Of a stretch of DNA of 64,000 bases, positions 44,249-53,241 are shown one piece after another. Origin of the DNA: Streptomyces sp. NBC_00289 (GTDB taxonomy: Bacteria > Actinomycetota > Actinomycetes > Streptomycetales > Streptomycetaceae); assembly GCF_041435115.1 (NCBI RefSeq), contig NZ_CP108046.1, positions 3,410,001-3,474,000 of the forward strand. Direction: 5' to 3'. Every line of letters begins with the position of its first letter. The first letter of the stretch is position 1. The position numbers and the translations under genes are program-made. The notes under the pieces are model-generated. The model did no database searches. It had not been told where the DNA came from and was given only the letters and a program-made list of their open reading frames with translations.

Positions 44249-45259
44249 TCAGCGTCGTTCGGGCTTCGCGCTGCGCGACATCAGTTCCTTGAGCGCGACG
44301 ACCGGCGGCTTGCCCTCGTGGACGATGCCGACGACCATCTCGGTGATCGGCATGTCGACGCCGTGCCGGCGGGCCAGATCCAGCACCGACTCACAGGACT
44401 TGACGCCCTCGGCGGTCTGCCGGGTGACCGCGATCGTCTCCTGGAGGGTCATGCCCTTGCCGAGGTTGGTGCCGAAGGTGTGGTTGCGCGACAGCGGCGA
44501 GGAGCAGGTCGCCACCAGGTCGCCCAGACCGGCGAGCCCGGAGAAGGTCAACGGGTCGGCGCCCATGGCGAGGCCCAGCCGCGTGGTCTCGGCGAGTCCG
44601 CGGGTGATGAGCGAGCCCTTGGCGTTGTCGCCGAGACCCATGCCGTCCGCGATGCCGACGGCGAGACCGATCACGTTCTTCACCGCGCCGCCGAGTTCGC
44701 AGCCGACGACGTCGGTGTTGGTGTACGGCCGGAAGTACGGCGTGTGGCAGGCGGCCTGGAGCCGCTGGGCGACGGCCTCGTCGGTGCAGGCGACCACGGC
44801 GGCGGCCGGCATCCGGGCCGCGATCTCGCGGGCCAGGTTGGGTCCGGTGACCGCGGCGATCCGGTGCTGCCCGACCTTGGCGACGTCCTCGATCACCTCG
44901 CTCATCCGCATGGCGGAACCGAGTTCGACGCCTTTCATGAGCGAGACGAGAACGGTGTCCGGCGCGAGCAACGGCGCCCATTCGGCGAGGTTTCCGCGCA
45001 GGGTCTGCGAGGGGATCGCGAGGACGGTGAAGTCGGCGTCGCGCGCTGCCTCGGCGGCGTCCGCCGTGGCCCGCAGGTTCGCCGGGAGTTCGACGCCGGG
45101 CAGGTAGTCGGGGTTCGTGCGGGTGGAGTTGACCGCTTCCGCGAGTTCGGCGCGACGCCCCCACAGGGTCACCTCGCAGCCCGCGTCGGCGAGGACCATG
45201 CCGAAGGCGGTGCCCCACGATCCGTTGCCGAAGACGGCCGCCCTGACCGGCTTGCTCAC
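44249..45259 (-). CDS. gpsA: Glycerol-3-phosphate dehydrogenase (NAD(P)+)
   Basis: 336 aa. It makes sn-glycerol 3-phosphate for phospholipid synthesis. The cofactor loop AVFGNGSWGTAFGMVLAD (about 7-24), TGPNLAREIAARMPAA (about 140) with the active-site KNVIGLAVGIADG (about 195, catalytic lysine) and TFSGLAGLGDLVATC are typical. The GTG at 45259 overlaps the plsC stop (GTGA). Together with PlsC it supplies two consecutive early steps of phosphatidic acid synthesis. Confidence 0.97.
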   Translation of the reverse strand: MSKPVRAAVFGNGSWGTAFGMVLADAGCEVTLWGRRAELAEAVNSTRTNPDYLPGVELPANLRATADAAEAARDADFTVLAIPSQTLRGNLAEWAPLLAPDTVLVSLMKGVELGSAMRMSEVIEDVAKVGQHRIAAVTGPNLAREIAARMPAAAVVACTDEAVAQRLQAACHTPYFRPYTNTDVVGCELGGAVKNVIGLAVGIADGMGLGDNAKGSLITRGLAETTRLGLAMGADPLTFSGLAGLGDLVATCSSPLSRNHTFGTNLGKGMTLQETIAVTRQTAEGVKSCESVLDLARRHGVDMPITEMVVGIVHEGKPPVVALKELMSRSAKPERR

Positions 45260-46032
45260 TTGCTCCGCCCCTCTTCCTGCTCGGTCCTCGGCTGCGTCTG
45301 CGACCGGGTCTTGCGGCGCTGCTCGATCCGCTCCCGGCGCGGGTCGTACGCCGCCTGGGGTGCCCGCTCGCCGCGGATGTCCTCCAGCAGTGCCGTGATG
45401 GCGGCCATGATGACCTCGGTCGCCTCCTTCAGGAGGTCCGGGGTCATCTCCCGGTCGTAGAACCGGGTCAGGTCCACGGGCGGGCCCGCCAGCACCCGAT
45501 GGGTCTTGCGCGGGAAGAAGTCGGGCTTCCTGGCGTACGGCGGCAGCACCTCGTTCGCGCCCCACTGGGCGACGGGGATCACCGGGCACTTGGTCTGCAG
45601 GGCGACGCGCGCGGCACCGGTCTTGCCGGTCATCGGCCAGCCGGCCGGGTCGCGGGTGAGGGTGCCCTCGGGATAGAAGGCGACGCATTCGCCCCGCTCC
45701 ACGGCGTCGATGGCGGCACGGAAGGCGCTGAGCGCGTCCGTGCTCTCACGGTAGACGGGGATCTGCCCGGTGCCGCGCATCGCGGCACCGACGAACCCCT
45801 TCCGGAAAAGGCCGCTCTTCGCCAGGAATCGCGGAACGCGCCCGGTGTTGTACTGATAGTGCGCGTATGCGAAGGGATCAATGTGCGAATTATGGTTCAC
45901 CGCGGTGATAAATCCACCTGCGGCCGGAATGTGCTCCATTCCGCGCCAGTCCCGCTTGATCAGAACCACCAGTGGCGGTTTGCAGAGGACCGCTGCGAAG
46001 CGGTACCAGAACCCGATTCTGCGGCGGGGCAC
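45256..46032 (-). CDS. plsC: 1-acyl-sn-glycerol-3-phosphate acyltransferase family protein
   Basis: 258 aa. The acyltransferase motif I AVNHNSHIDPFAYA (H-x4-D, about 43-56), motif II RGTGQIPVYRES (about 88-99), motif III AFYPEGTLTRD (about 118-128) and motif IV CPVIPVAQWG (about 150) are all present. An N-terminal hydrophobic patch (FAAVLCKPPLVVLI) suggests membrane association. The C-terminus is basic and arginine-rich. The GTG at 46032 has GAGGAAGG upstream. It is coupled to gpsA by a four-base overlap. Confidence 0.92.
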   Translation of the reverse strand: MPRRRIGFWYRFAAVLCKPPLVVLIKRDWRGMEHIPAAGGFITAVNHNSHIDPFAYAHYQYNTGRVPRFLAKSGLFRKGFVGAAMRGTGQIPVYRESTDALSAFRAAIDAVERGECVAFYPEGTLTRDPAGWPMTGKTGAARVALQTKCPVIPVAQWGANEVLPPYARKPDFFPRKTHRVLAGPPVDLTRFYDREMTPDLLKEATEVIMAAITALLEDIRGERAPQAAYDPRRERIEQRRKTRSQTQPRTEQEEGRSK

Positions 46033-46176
46033 GCGGACACCTTCCTCTTGGGCCTGGGGGGCCGCACAAGTGTCGCCCCAGGCCGCCGGTCTGTCGAGAA
46101 CACCGTACGCCCCGGCCGCGCCGCCCCCCGATGGGCCGGGTGACAATGGCCGCGACAAGAGAAGGACGGAACGCTC

Positions 46177-46815
46177 GTGCAGTGGACCTTGGTGATACCT
46201 CTGAAGCCCTTGGCGCGGGCCAAGAGCAGGCTGTCGGACACCGCCGCCGACGGGGTGCGCCCGGGCCTCGCCCTCGCCTTCGCCCAGGACACCGTGGCGG
46301 CCGCGCTGGCCTGCCCGGCGGTGCGGGATGTGGCCGTCGTCACGGACGACTCCCTGGCCGGGCGGGAGCTGGCGGCGCTGGGCGCCCGGATCGTCCCCGA
46401 CGAACCGCGGGGCGGCCTCAACACCGCGCTGGCGCACGGCGCGGCGGTCGTACGGGCGGCCCGTCCCGAAAGCGCCCTGGCGGCCCTGAACGCCGATCTC
46501 CCGGCGCTGCGCCCCCATGAATTGGCGCGGGTACTGGACGCGGCCGCGCAATTCCCCCGCGCTTTTCTCGCGGATACGGCCGCGGTCGGCACAACTCTGC
46601 TGGCGGCCGCCCCGGGCCGGGAATTGCTTCCGTCTTTCGGCACCGATTCCCGGGCCCGCCACCGCGCGTCCGGTGCCGTCGAAATCGCCCTCGCCGCAGT
46701 GGATTCCGTACGACAGGACGTGGACACCGGTGAGGATCTGCGGGCCGCGCTGGCGTTGGGAGTGGGGCCGCGCACGGCGGCGGCGGCCGCGCGGTTGCTG
46801 ATCCCGGAGCAGTAG
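46177..46815 (+). CDS. cofC: 2-phospho-L-lactate/phosphoenolpyruvate guanylyltransferase
   Basis: 212 aa. It makes the activated guanylyl precursor of the F420 side chain (CofC/FbiD). Motifs are the N-terminal VIPLKPLARAKSRLSD (about 7-22), VVTDD, ALNADLPALRPHELARVL (about 108-125, metal-binding aspartate) and FGTDSRARHRASGA (about 153-166). The GTG at 46177 has AAGGAC upstream at a somewhat long distance. The other F420 genes (fbiA/B/C) are not in this window. It diverges from plsC and is followed closely by a small beta-rich gene. Confidence 0.93.
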   Translation: MQWTLVIPLKPLARAKSRLSDTAADGVRPGLALAFAQDTVAAALACPAVRDVAVVTDDSLAGRELAALGARIVPDEPRGGLNTALAHGAAVVRAARPESALAALNADLPALRPHELARVLDAAAQFPRAFLADTAAVGTTLLAAAPGRELLPSFGTDSRARHRASGAVEIALAAVDSVRQDVDTGEDLRAALALGVGPRTAAAAARLLIPEQ

Positions 46816-46824
46816 GCTGCCGCC

Positions 46825-47028
46825 ATGCAGGCCACCGCGTACACCTACGACCCCGAAAGCCGCAGCGGGCAGGTGCTGCTCGACGACGGCACCCCGGTGC
46901 CCTTCGACGGGCCGGCGTTCGACGCGGGCGGGCTCAGGCTGCTGCGGCCCGGCCAACGGGTGCGCATCGAGACCGAGGGCGAGGGCGAGACCCGCCGGAT
47001 CACCCTGGTGACGCTCCACACGTTCTGA
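46825..47028 (+). CDS. Small conserved protein, cold-shock-like fold
   Basis: 67 aa: [20 protein letters not shown], then [20 protein letters not shown] and [14 protein letters not shown]. The layout (basic turn, GxVxxDDGxxVPF, then GQRVR) resembles a five-stranded OB fold such as a cold-shock domain, but without the RNP motifs' aromatic pattern. ATG at 46825 is ten bases after the cofC stop, suggesting co-transcription. It is conserved in Streptomyces as a hypothetical protein. It ends 53 bp before a strong bidirectional terminator. Confidence 0.75.
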   Translation: MQATAYTYDPESRSGQVLLDDGTPVPFDGPAFDAGGLRLLRPGQRVRIETEGEGETRRITLVTLHTF

Positions 47029-47080
47029 ACCCCGGCCGGGCGATTCCGTGACTGCGCCCGATCCGGGAAGAACACGCCGC

Positions 47081-47108
47081 GGGCCGGACTCCACACGGAG
47101 TCCGGCCC
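47081..47108. terminator. Bidirectional terminator between the small gene and hupS
   Basis: GGGCCGGACTCC (47081-47092) pairs perfectly with GGAGTCCGGCCC (47097-47108) around ACAC, between convergent stops at 47028 and 47132. Confidence 0.88.
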
Positions 47109-47131
47109 GGCGCGTGAATACCCCTGCGCCC

Positions 47132-47788
47132 TCAGCGCTTGCGGGCGGTGGCCTTCTTGGCGGTGGTCTTGCGCGCGGTCGACTTCTGGGCGGGGGCCTT
47201 CTTGGCCGTCGCCTTCTTCGCCGGGGCCTTCTGGGCCGTCGCCTTCTTGGCGGTGGTCTTCTTCGCGGCGGTGGACTTGGCGGTCGCCGCGGTCTTGGCG
47301 GGCGCCTTCTTGGCCGTCGTCTTCTTGGCGGTGGCCGTGGTCTTCTTGGCCGTCGTCTTCTTCGCCGTGGTCTTCTTCGCGGCGGCCGCGCCGGTCGCCT
47401 TCTTGGCGGTGGTCTTCTTGGCCGCGGCCTTCTTGACCGTCGCCGAAGCGGCACCGGTCAGGCTGCCCTTGGGGGCCTTCTTGACGGAGACCTCGCCACC
47501 GCGGGGGAGCTTCTTCGACCCGCTCACCAGGTCCTTGAAGCCCTGGCCCGCGCGGAAGCGCGGCACGGAGGTCTTCTTGACCCGCACCCGCTCGCCGGTC
47601 TGGGGATTGCGGGCGTAGCGGGCCGGACGGTCGACCTTCTCGAACGACCCGAACCCGGTGACCGAGACCCGGTCTCCGGCGACCACAGCGCGGACGATGG
47701 CGTCCAGGACCGCGTCGACGGCTTCGGCGGCCTGCTGGCGGCCGCCCATCTTGTCGGCAATCGTTTCTACGAGCTGCGCCTTGTTCAC
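47132..47788 (-). CDS. hupS: HU-like nucleoid protein with lysine-rich tail (HupS)
   Basis: 218 aa. The first 90 residues are [42 protein letters not shown] and [19 protein letters not shown]. The remainder is a histone-H1-like tail of repeated KKTTAKK and KKATAKK motifs ending ARKR. In S. coelicolor HupS is the sporulation-upregulated HU that compacts spore nucleoids. The ATG at 47788 is the HU family start. It is monocistronic with its own terminator; the upstream 137 bp (47789-47925) are AT-richer than average. Confidence 0.97.
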   Translation of the reverse strand: MNKAQLVETIADKMGGRQQAAEAVDAVLDAIVRAVVAGDRVSVTGFGSFEKVDRPARYARNPQTGERVRVKKTSVPRFRAGQGFKDLVSGSKKLPRGGEVSVKKAPKGSLTGAASATVKKAAAKKTTAKKATGAAAAKKTTAKKTTAKKTTATAKKTTAKKAPAKTAATAKSTAAKKTTAKKATAQKAPAKKATAKKAPAQKSTARKTTAKKATARKR

Positions 47789-47925
47789 GTCTTCCCCTTC
47801 GGAGACATTGCCAGAACGAAAGTGTTCAAGCGTTTTCGCACGTTAGGCAGATATATACCGCAAATCAAACACGAAACGGGCTTATCACCCTTGTGCCGCA
47901 ACGGACTCGGCTGTCTCGGACTTGT

Positions 47926-48156
47926 TCAGCGTTCCTCTTCGGGGAATCGACCCTCGTCGAGGTCCGCGGTGAACCGCTCCAGACGCCTTGTCGCATCGGC
48001 GAGATCGTGCTTGGCCGCGGCCGTAATGACCAGCAGCTTCCGGGCCAGCGCCATCCGTACGCCCTCCGGGACTTGCAGTGCGCGCACTCTTGTGTGCGCT
48101 TCCTTCAGTTGGTCCGCGACTGCCGCATAGAGCTCGAGTTGGCCGTCGTGTTCCAT
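47926..48156 (-). CDS. Small helical protein, conserved hypothetical
   Basis: 76 aa, all-helical by appearance: [58 protein letters not shown]. It has no membrane segment and no recognisable domain. The ATG at 48156 is chosen as the first clear in-frame start; longer frames upstream look non-coding. It lies between hupS and leuD on the same strand, a position in which S. coelicolor also has a short gene. It could be part of the hupS leader transcript; no function is assigned. Confidence 0.65.
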   Translation of the reverse strand: MEHDGQLELYAAVADQLKEAHTRVRALQVPEGVRMALARKLLVITAAAKHDLADATRRLERFTADLDEGRFPEEER

Positions 48157-48343
48157 GCACAGATTGTGCCATCTGGGGCGAGTTGTCGCCTGCTCAGGGG
48201 GCAACTGCCGCCTCGAACGGCCTCTCGGACGCACGGGGAAGTCACGGGTACATGGCACGCGTACCCCGACAACAACCCCTCTAACGTGGGAAGTTGAGGG
48301 GTCACCCGGACGTGGGCGGGGCCGTTCGGGTCCAGACACAGCT

Positions 48344-48372
48344 GTACCCCCGATCGGGGCGATCGGGGGTAC
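48344..48372 (-). terminator. Terminator of the leuC-leuD operon
   Basis: GTACCCCCGATC (48344-48355) and GATCGGGGGTAC (48361-48372) form a perfect 12-bp stem with loop GGGGC, 64 bp past the leuD stop. Confidence 0.85.
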
Positions 48373-48435
48373 GGCGGGGGTGTCGCGGTGGCCGAAACCC
48401 GACCTGTCGGGGCGGCCGGGGTCGGACCGGGAGGG

Positions 48436-49029
48436 TCAGACCGGGAGGGTCCGCGGCTTGTGCGAGGGACGCTTGGCCTCATACGTGGCGATGTCCGCCT
48501 CGTTCGCGAGGGTGATGGAGATGTCGTCCAGCCCGTTCAGCAGCCGCCAGCGGGCGTTCTCGTCGAGTTCGAAGGCGGCGGTGATGCCCTCGGCGCGCAC
48601 CTCGCGGGCCTCCAGGTCGACCGTGATCTCGGTCTGCGGGTCCTTCTCGGTGAGTTCCTGCAGCGCGTCCACGATCTTCTGCTCCAGAACCACTGTGAGC
48701 AGGCCGTTCTTGAGCGAGTTGCCGCGGAAGATGTCGGCGAAGCGGGAGGAGATGACCGCCTTGAAGCCGTAGTTCTGCAGCGCCCAGACGGCGTGCTCGC
48801 GGGAGGAGCCGGTGCCGAAGTCGGGGCCGGCCACCAGAACGGTCGCGCCCTGCCGCTCGGGCCGGTTGAGGATGAAGGACCCGTCCTTGCGCCAGGCCTC
48901 GAACAGCCCGTCCTCGAACCCGTCCCGCGTGACCTTCTTGAGCCAGTGAGCAGGGATGATCTGGTCGGTGTCGACGTTGCTGCGGCGCAGCGGGACGGCC
49001 CGGCCGGTGTGCGTGGTGAATGCTTCCAT
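48436..49029 (-). CDS. leuD: 3-isopropylmalate dehydratase small subunit
   Basis: 197 aa. With LeuC it isomerises isopropylmalate in leucine synthesis. Visible are the N-terminus [32 protein letters not shown], the substrate loop [18 protein letters not shown] (about 78-95) and [17 protein letters not shown] (about 105-121). The ATG at 49029 lies 14 bp after leuC. The 3' end carries a short direct repeat of GACCGGGAGGGT, with no effect on the frame. Confidence 0.98.
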   Translation of the reverse strand: MEAFTTHTGRAVPLRRSNVDTDQIIPAHWLKKVTRDGFEDGLFEAWRKDGSFILNRPERQGATVLVAGPDFGTGSSREHAVWALQNYGFKAVISSRFADIFRGNSLKNGLLTVVLEQKIVDALQELTEKDPQTEITVDLEAREVRAEGITAAFELDENARWRLLNGLDDISITLANEADIATYEAKRPSHKPRTLPV

Positions 49030-49043
49030 GACTCTCAGCGCTC

Positions 49044-50468
49044 TCAGACTTCGGCGGGCACGGGGGCGTCGGACAGGTCGGCGGGCGCGGCCAGGTGGCC
49101 CAGCACGGCGGTCGCGGCGGCGACCTGCGGCGAGACCAGGTGCGTACGGCCGCCCTTGCCCTGCCTGCCCTCGAAGTTGCGGTTGGAGGTGGACGCGGAG
49201 CGCTCACCGGGAGCCAGCTGGTCGGGGTTCATGCCCAGACACATCGAGCAGCCCGCGTGCCGCCATTCGGCGCCGGCCTCCTTGAAGACGACGTCCAGGC
49301 CCTCGGAAACGGCCTGCAGACCCACGCGCGCGGAGCCCGGGACGACCAGCATCCGTACGCCGTCGGCGACTTTGCGGCCCTCGACGATCGCGGCGGCGGC
49401 GCGCAGGTCCTCGATGCGCCCGTTGGTGCAGGAACCTACGAAGACGGTGTCCACGTTGATGGACCGCAGCGGCTGTCCGGCCTCCAACCCCATGTACTCC
49501 AGGGCCTTTTCGGCGGCGAAGCGCTCCGAGGCGTCTTCGTACGAAGCGGGATCGGGGACCTCGCTCGAAAGCGGGGCGCCCTGGCCGGGGTTGGTGCCCC
49601 AGGTGACGAACGGCGACAGCTCGGCGGCGTCGATGACGACCTCGGCGTCGAACTCGGCGTCCGCGTCCGTCTTCAGCGTCTTCCAGTACGCGAGGGCCGC
49701 GTCCCAGTCCTCGCCCTCGGGGGCGTGCGCGCGACCCTTGAGGTACGCGAAGGTGGTCTCGTCGGGGGCGATCATGCCCGCGCGGGCGCCGGCCTCGATC
49801 GACATGTTGCAGATGGTCATCCGGGCCTCCATCGAGAGCTTCTCGATGGCGGAGCCGCGGTACTCCAGGATGTAGCCCTGCCCGCCGCCCGTACCGATCC
49901 TGGCGATGATCGCCAGGATCAGGTCCTTGGCCGTGACGCCGTCGGGCAGTTCGCCCTCGACGGTGATCGCCATGGTCCTGGGGCGGGCCAGCGGCAGCGT
50001 CTGGGTGGCCAGCACGTGCTCGACCTGGGAGGTGCCGATGCCGAACGCCAGCGCGCCGAAGGCACCGTGCGTGGAGGTGTGCGAGTCACCGCACACGACC
50101 GTCGTGCCGGGCTGGGTGAGGCCCAGCTGCGGGCCGACGACGTGCACGACACCCTGCTCGACGTCGCCCAGCGGGTGCAGACGCACGCCGAAGTCGGCGC
50201 AGTTCTTGCGCAGCGTCTCCAACTGCGCGCGCGAGACCGGGTCGGCGATCGGCTTGTCGATGTCGAGGGTCGGGGTGTTGTGGTCCTCGGTCGCGATGGT
50301 GAGGTCGAGACGCCGCACCGGGCGGCCGTTCTGGCGCAGGCCGTCGAAGGCCTGCGGGCTGGTCACCTCGTGCAGCAGGTGCAGATCGATGAAGAGGAGG
50401 TCGGGCTCGCCCTCGGCGCGCCGGACGACATGGTCGTCCCAGACCTTCTCCGCGAGTGTCCTACCCAT
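49044..50468 (-). CDS. leuC: 3-isopropylmalate dehydratase large subunit
   Basis: 474 aa, the aconitase-fold subunit that holds a [4Fe-4S] cluster. Cluster ligands are seen in [14 protein letters not shown] (near 350) and [13 protein letters not shown] (near 410-422, CxxC). The N-terminal [12 protein letters not shown], the [20 protein letters not shown] stretch and [14 protein letters not shown] are typical. The ATG at 50468 has AAAAAGGGGAAAG upstream. It diverges from ndgR, the known IclR-type regulator of leuCD in S. coelicolor, across 251 bp. Confidence 0.98.
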   Translation of the reverse strand: MGRTLAEKVWDDHVVRRAEGEPDLLFIDLHLLHEVTSPQAFDGLRQNGRPVRRLDLTIATEDHNTPTLDIDKPIADPVSRAQLETLRKNCADFGVRLHPLGDVEQGVVHVVGPQLGLTQPGTTVVCGDSHTSTHGAFGALAFGIGTSQVEHVLATQTLPLARPRTMAITVEGELPDGVTAKDLILAIIARIGTGGGQGYILEYRGSAIEKLSMEARMTICNMSIEAGARAGMIAPDETTFAYLKGRAHAPEGEDWDAALAYWKTLKTDADAEFDAEVVIDAAELSPFVTWGTNPGQGAPLSSEVPDPASYEDASERFAAEKALEYMGLEAGQPLRSINVDTVFVGSCTNGRIEDLRAAAAIVEGRKVADGVRMLVVPGSARVGLQAVSEGLDVVFKEAGAEWRHAGCSMCLGMNPDQLAPGERSASTSNRNFEGRQGKGGRTHLVSPQVAAATAVLGHLAAPADLSDAPVPAEV

Positions 50469-50686
50469 CGCTTTCCCCTTTTTTGTGGCTCGGTCGTCTG
50501 CGGGGCGCTCCAGCCGGTGTCGAGTGCCTGACCGTGCTCGGCCCTTCGGGCCTGTGCGCGTTCGGCCCTCGTCTCCGGCGCCCCTTCGACTCACTCGCCG
50601 CTGTTCTCGGGCATGTGGTCGCCGGGCCCGCGAATCACGAGCCGCTGTGTCTTCCAGGGTGGCGCGTTCCACGCAAAATTGAACTT

Positions 50687-50707
50687 GCGTTTCACAGAGT
50701 GAGACGC
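50687..50707. promoter_or_regulatory. Putative NdgR operator
   Basis: GCGTTTCAC (50687-50695) and GTGAGACGC (50699-50707) form an inverted repeat with one mismatch and a 3-bp centre, 13 bp before the ndgR start. It is well placed for autoregulation and for control of divergent leuCD, as reported for S. coelicolor NdgR. Confidence 0.6.
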
Positions 50708-50719
50708 GAGTATCGTTTC

Positions 50720-51436
50720 ATGGACAACAGTAGCGGCGTCGGCGTTCTGGACAAGGCAGCCCTTGTCCTGAGCGCTCTGGAGTCCGGTCCGGCCACCCTC
50801 GCGGGTCTGGTCGCGGCCACCGGACTGGCACGACCCACGGCCCACCGGCTGGCCGTGGCTCTGGAACACCACCGCATGGTGGCGCGTGACATGCAGGGCC
50901 GTTTCATTCTCGGCCCTCGCCTCGCCGAGCTGGCGGCCGCCGCCGGCGAGGACCGCCTCCTCGCCACGGCGGGGCCGGTGCTCACCCACCTCCGGGACAT
51001 CACGGGCGAGAGCGCGCAGCTCTACCGCCGCCAGGGCGACATGCGTATCTGCGTCGCCGCGGCGGAGCGTCTGTCCGGACTCCGGGACACCGTCCCGGTC
51101 GGCTCGACGCTCACGATGAAGGCCGGCTCCTCCGCCCAGATCCTGATGGCCTGGGAGGAGCCGGAGCGTCTGCACCGAGGCCTGCAGGGAGCCCGCTTCA
51201 CGGCCACCGCGCTCTCGGGCGTACGGCGCCGCGGCTGGGCCCAGTCCATCGGCGAGCGCGAGCCGGGCGTCGCCTCGGTCTCCGCCCCGGTCCGCGGGCC
51301 CTCGAACCGTGTGGTGGCCGCCGTGTCCGTCTCCGGCCCCATCGAGCGCCTCACCCGCCACCCGGGCCGGATGCACGCCCAGGCCGTCATCGACGCCGCC
51401 GGCCGCCTCTCCGAGGCCTTGCGCCGCACCGGCTGA
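50720..51436 (+). CDS. ndgR: IclR-family regulator NdgR
   Basis: 238 aa. It controls leucine and other amino-acid genes and indirectly antibiotic production in S. coelicolor. The winged helix is at about 10-65 (DKAALVLSALESGPATLAGL, ATGLARPTAHRLAVALEHHR). The IclR effector domain follows, with ITGESAQLYRRQGDMRICVA, SGVRRRGWAQSIGEREPG and VSVSGPIERLT. The ATG at 50720 begins MDNSSGVGVLDKAALV, the family start, and the transcript is probably short-leadered. It diverges from leuC. Confidence 0.95.
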   Translation: MDNSSGVGVLDKAALVLSALESGPATLAGLVAATGLARPTAHRLAVALEHHRMVARDMQGRFILGPRLAELAAAAGEDRLLATAGPVLTHLRDITGESAQLYRRQGDMRICVAAAERLSGLRDTVPVGSTLTMKAGSSAQILMAWEEPERLHRGLQGARFTATALSGVRRRGWAQSIGEREPGVASVSAPVRGPSNRVVAAVSVSGPIERLTRHPGRMHAQAVIDAAGRLSEALRRTG

Positions 51437-51456
51437 CCAGCAACCCCGTACGCACC

Positions 51457-51492
51457 GGAAGGGCCTGCCTCAACGCCGCGGCAGGCCCTTCC
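51457..51492. terminator. Bidirectional terminator after ndgR
   Basis: GGAAGGGCCTGCC (51457-51469) pairs perfectly with GGCAGGCCCTTCC (51480-51492), between the convergent ndgR and DUF4188 genes. Confidence 0.88.
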
Positions 51493-51498
51493 CGCGTG

Positions 51499-52023
51499 TC
51501 ACAGCTCCTCGGACGCCGTCGCCTTCTCCGACCGGTACGCGAACCGCTCCCGCGCCTGCCGCCCCCGCCGCTCCACCGGCACCTGCCCGTGCGCTCCGGC
51601 GAGTCCGAACGCCGGCATGTCGGCGTAGATGGACTCGTACGCCCCCTCGGGCACGACGTACGTCTCGTGCCACAGCCCCACGTGCTGGCGCGCCTTCCCC
51701 GCGCGCTCCTTGCGGTTCATGACCGCCCACGCCCGGTGGTGGAACATGTCGGGCGAGTGCGCGTAGGCGTAGAGCCGTTCCTTGGACTCCCAGTACTGGA
51801 CGACGTAGTACGTCCGCGGCGACGCCGTCAGCAGGACGTGCCCCAGGAGTCCGCGCTCCGGGTCCTTCCCGAGCTCGCGCAGCATGCGCCCCATCGCCAG
51901 CAGCACCGGCAGCCAGTGGCGCGGCGCCCGGAAGTGGTTGATCCGCATGCCGATCAGCAGGACGACCACCTCCCCCTCGGCCGCGGCGGTCGTACGGCCC
52001 GTGGTGACGGACTTGCCGAACAT
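51499..52023 (-). CDS. DUF4188 family protein
   Basis: 174 aa. It matches the DUF4188 family of possible heme-independent monooxygenase-like ferredoxin-fold proteins: VVVLLIGMRINHFRAP, GLLGHVLLTASPRTYYVVQYWE and WHETYVVPEGAYESIYADMP. No membrane segment is seen. The true reaction is not known. The ATG at 52023 has GAGGGGGGAAG upstream. It diverges from a MerR regulator with an inverted repeat of 10-bp arms across the gap, so the two are most likely one regulated unit. Confidence 0.85.
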   Translation of the reverse strand: MFGKSVTTGRTTAAAEGEVVVLLIGMRINHFRAPRHWLPVLLAMGRMLRELGKDPERGLLGHVLLTASPRTYYVVQYWESKERLYAYAHSPDMFHHRAWAVMNRKERAGKARQHVGLWHETYVVPEGAYESIYADMPAFGLAGAHGQVPVERRGRQARERFAYRSEKATASEEL

Positions 52024-52048
52024 GTCGCTTCCCCCCTCGTTGGCGAGC

Positions 52049-52082
52049 GGCACTATCCGAGTGCCCGTGTTTGGATAGTGCC
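52049..52082. promoter_or_regulatory. MerR operator between DUF4188 and regulator genes
   Basis: GGCACTATCC (52049-52058) and GGATAGTGCC (52073-52082) are perfect reverse complements separated by 14 bp. The gap is only 83 bp long, so the site lies in the shared promoter zone. A degenerate third copy CCGGTATCCG follows immediately. Confidence 0.7.
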
Positions 52083-52106
52083 GGTATCCGAGAGGAGGCG
52101 CAAGGG

Positions 52107-52751
52107 ATGCGGCTGGCCGAGCTGAGCGAGCGCAGCGGTGTGCCCACCGCCACGATCAAGTACTACCTGCGCGAAGGGCTGTTGGAGCCGGGCCGCCAGC
52201 TCAACGCGACCACGGCCGAGTACGACGAGGAGCACCTGCGCCGACTGCGGCTGGTACGCGCGATGATCCACATCGCGCGCGTGCCGGTGGCGACGGTCCG
52301 CGAGGTGCTCGGGCACGTCGACGACGACTCCCTCGGCCGCACAATGCGCCTCGGCGCGGCCCTGTGGGCGCTGCCCCAGGTTCCCGAGCCGGACGCGGAG
52401 GACGAACACGTCGTGCGGGCGCGCCTCGAGGTGGACCGGCTGCTGGAGACGGTGGGCTGGTCGAACGCCCAGGCCCTGGTCACGATCTCGCCCGCGTACC
52501 GCTCGCTGGTCGTGGCGGTGGCGACCTTCCGGCGGCTCGGCTACGACTGGAGTCCCGAACTGATCGCGTCGTACGCCCGGTTGATGCACCAAGCCGCCGT
52601 CCTCGACCTCGACTTCATGGACACGCATCCCTCGGAGGCCGAGAAGGTCGAGACGGCGGTGGCCGGCGCGATCTTCGTCGAGCCGGTGCTGCAGGCCCTG
52701 CACCGACTGGCGCAGGAGGAGGAGTCCGCGCGCCGGTACGGCTTCGAGTGA
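52107..52751 (+). CDS. MerR-family regulator with long effector domain
   Basis: 214 aa. The winged helix MRLAELSERSGVPTATIKYY (residues 1-20) and LEPGRQLNATTAEYDEEHLRRLRLVRAM are MerR type. The C-terminal 140 residues form a helical effector domain (RLEVDRLLETVGWSNAQALV, SYARLMHQAAVLDLDF) of unknown ligand. ATG at 52107 has GAGGAGGCGCAAGGG upstream. It diverges from the DUF4188 gene, its probable target. Downstream lies the tRNA cluster, transcribed in the opposite direction. Confidence 0.88.
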   Translation: MRLAELSERSGVPTATIKYYLREGLLEPGRQLNATTAEYDEEHLRRLRLVRAMIHIARVPVATVREVLGHVDDDSLGRTMRLGAALWALPQVPEPDAEDEHVVRARLEVDRLLETVGWSNAQALVTISPAYRSLVVAVATFRRLGYDWSPELIASYARLMHQAAVLDLDFMDTHPSEAEKVETAVAGAIFVEPVLQALHRLAQEEESARRYGFE

Positions 52752-52779
52752 GGCGTACGGCGGCCGGGGACGGAGACGC

Positions 52780-52811
52780 CGATGGACCCCCACCGAAGTG
52801 GAGGCCCATCG
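52780..52811. terminator. Hairpin between the MerR gene and the tRNA cluster
   Basis: CGATGG (52780-52785) pairs with CCATCG (52806-52811) and an inner CCAC-CGAA-GTGG stem adds to it. It lies between convergent transcripts and could end both. Confidence 0.55.
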
Positions 52812-52818
52812 ATTCGTG

Positions 52819-52891
52819 TACCCCCGACCGGATTCGAACCGGCGCTACCGCCTTGAGAGGGCGGCGTGCTAGGCCGCTACACAACGGGGGC
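52819..52891 (-). tRNA. tRNA-Glu (CTC), copy 1
   Basis: 73 nt on the reverse strand. Acceptor GCCCCCG pairs with CGGGGGT (one terminal G-U), the anticodon loop is CTCTCAA with anticodon CTC, and the T-loop TTCGAAT is intact. CCA is not encoded. It is identical to the other two Glu copies and is the last gene of a Gln-Glu-Glu-Gln-Glu cluster. Confidence 0.95.
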
Positions 52892-52919
52892 GAGGATCTT
52901 ACGTTTCCGCAGATCCGAG

Positions 52920-52991
52920 CTGGTCTACCTGGACTCGAACCAAGACTAACTGAACCAGAATCAGCCGTGCTGCCAATTACACCATAGACCA
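52920..52991 (-). tRNA. tRNA-Gln (CTG), copy 1
   Basis: 72 nt on the reverse strand. Acceptor TGGTCTA pairs with TAGACCA, the anticodon loop is TTCTGGT with anticodon CTG, and the T-loop TTCGAGT is intact. It differs from the second Gln copy by a compensated acceptor pair (here 4-69 is U-A) and by G at position 27. CCA is not encoded. Confidence 0.95.
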
Positions 52992-53011
52992 ATGTGGTTT
53001 AGACCAGTTTG

Positions 53012-53084
53012 TACCCCCGACCGGATTCGAACCGGCGCTACCGCCTTGAGAGGGCGGCGTGCTAGGCCGCTACACAACGGGGGC
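53012..53084 (-). tRNA. tRNA-Glu (CTC), copy 2
   Basis: 73 nt, identical over its length to copy 1, with the same anticodon CTC. Confidence 0.95.
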
Positions 53085-53146
53085 CCTAGCGATCCTGCAT
53101 GAGAGTCAGCGGGTGCGACCCGAACTGTCTCCCTGGGAAGGATCTG

Positions 53147-53219
53147 TACCCCCGACCGGATTCGAACCGGCGCTACCGCCTTGAGAGGGCGGCGTGCTAG
53201 GCCGCTACACAACGGGGGC
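53147..53219 (-). tRNA. tRNA-Glu (CTC), copy 3
   Basis: 73 nt, identical to copies 1 and 2. The three spacers in the cluster differ, so the copies were not made by a single recent tandem event. Confidence 0.95.
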
Positions 53220-53241
53220 GAATGCAGATGAGCTCTGCGAG

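Noticed and set aside
47132..47460. The repetitive hupS 3' region as a tandem DNA repeat or CRISPR-like array
   Set aside because: The repeats are codon-level lysine/alanine/threonine repeats of the HupS tail, not spacer-repeat units.
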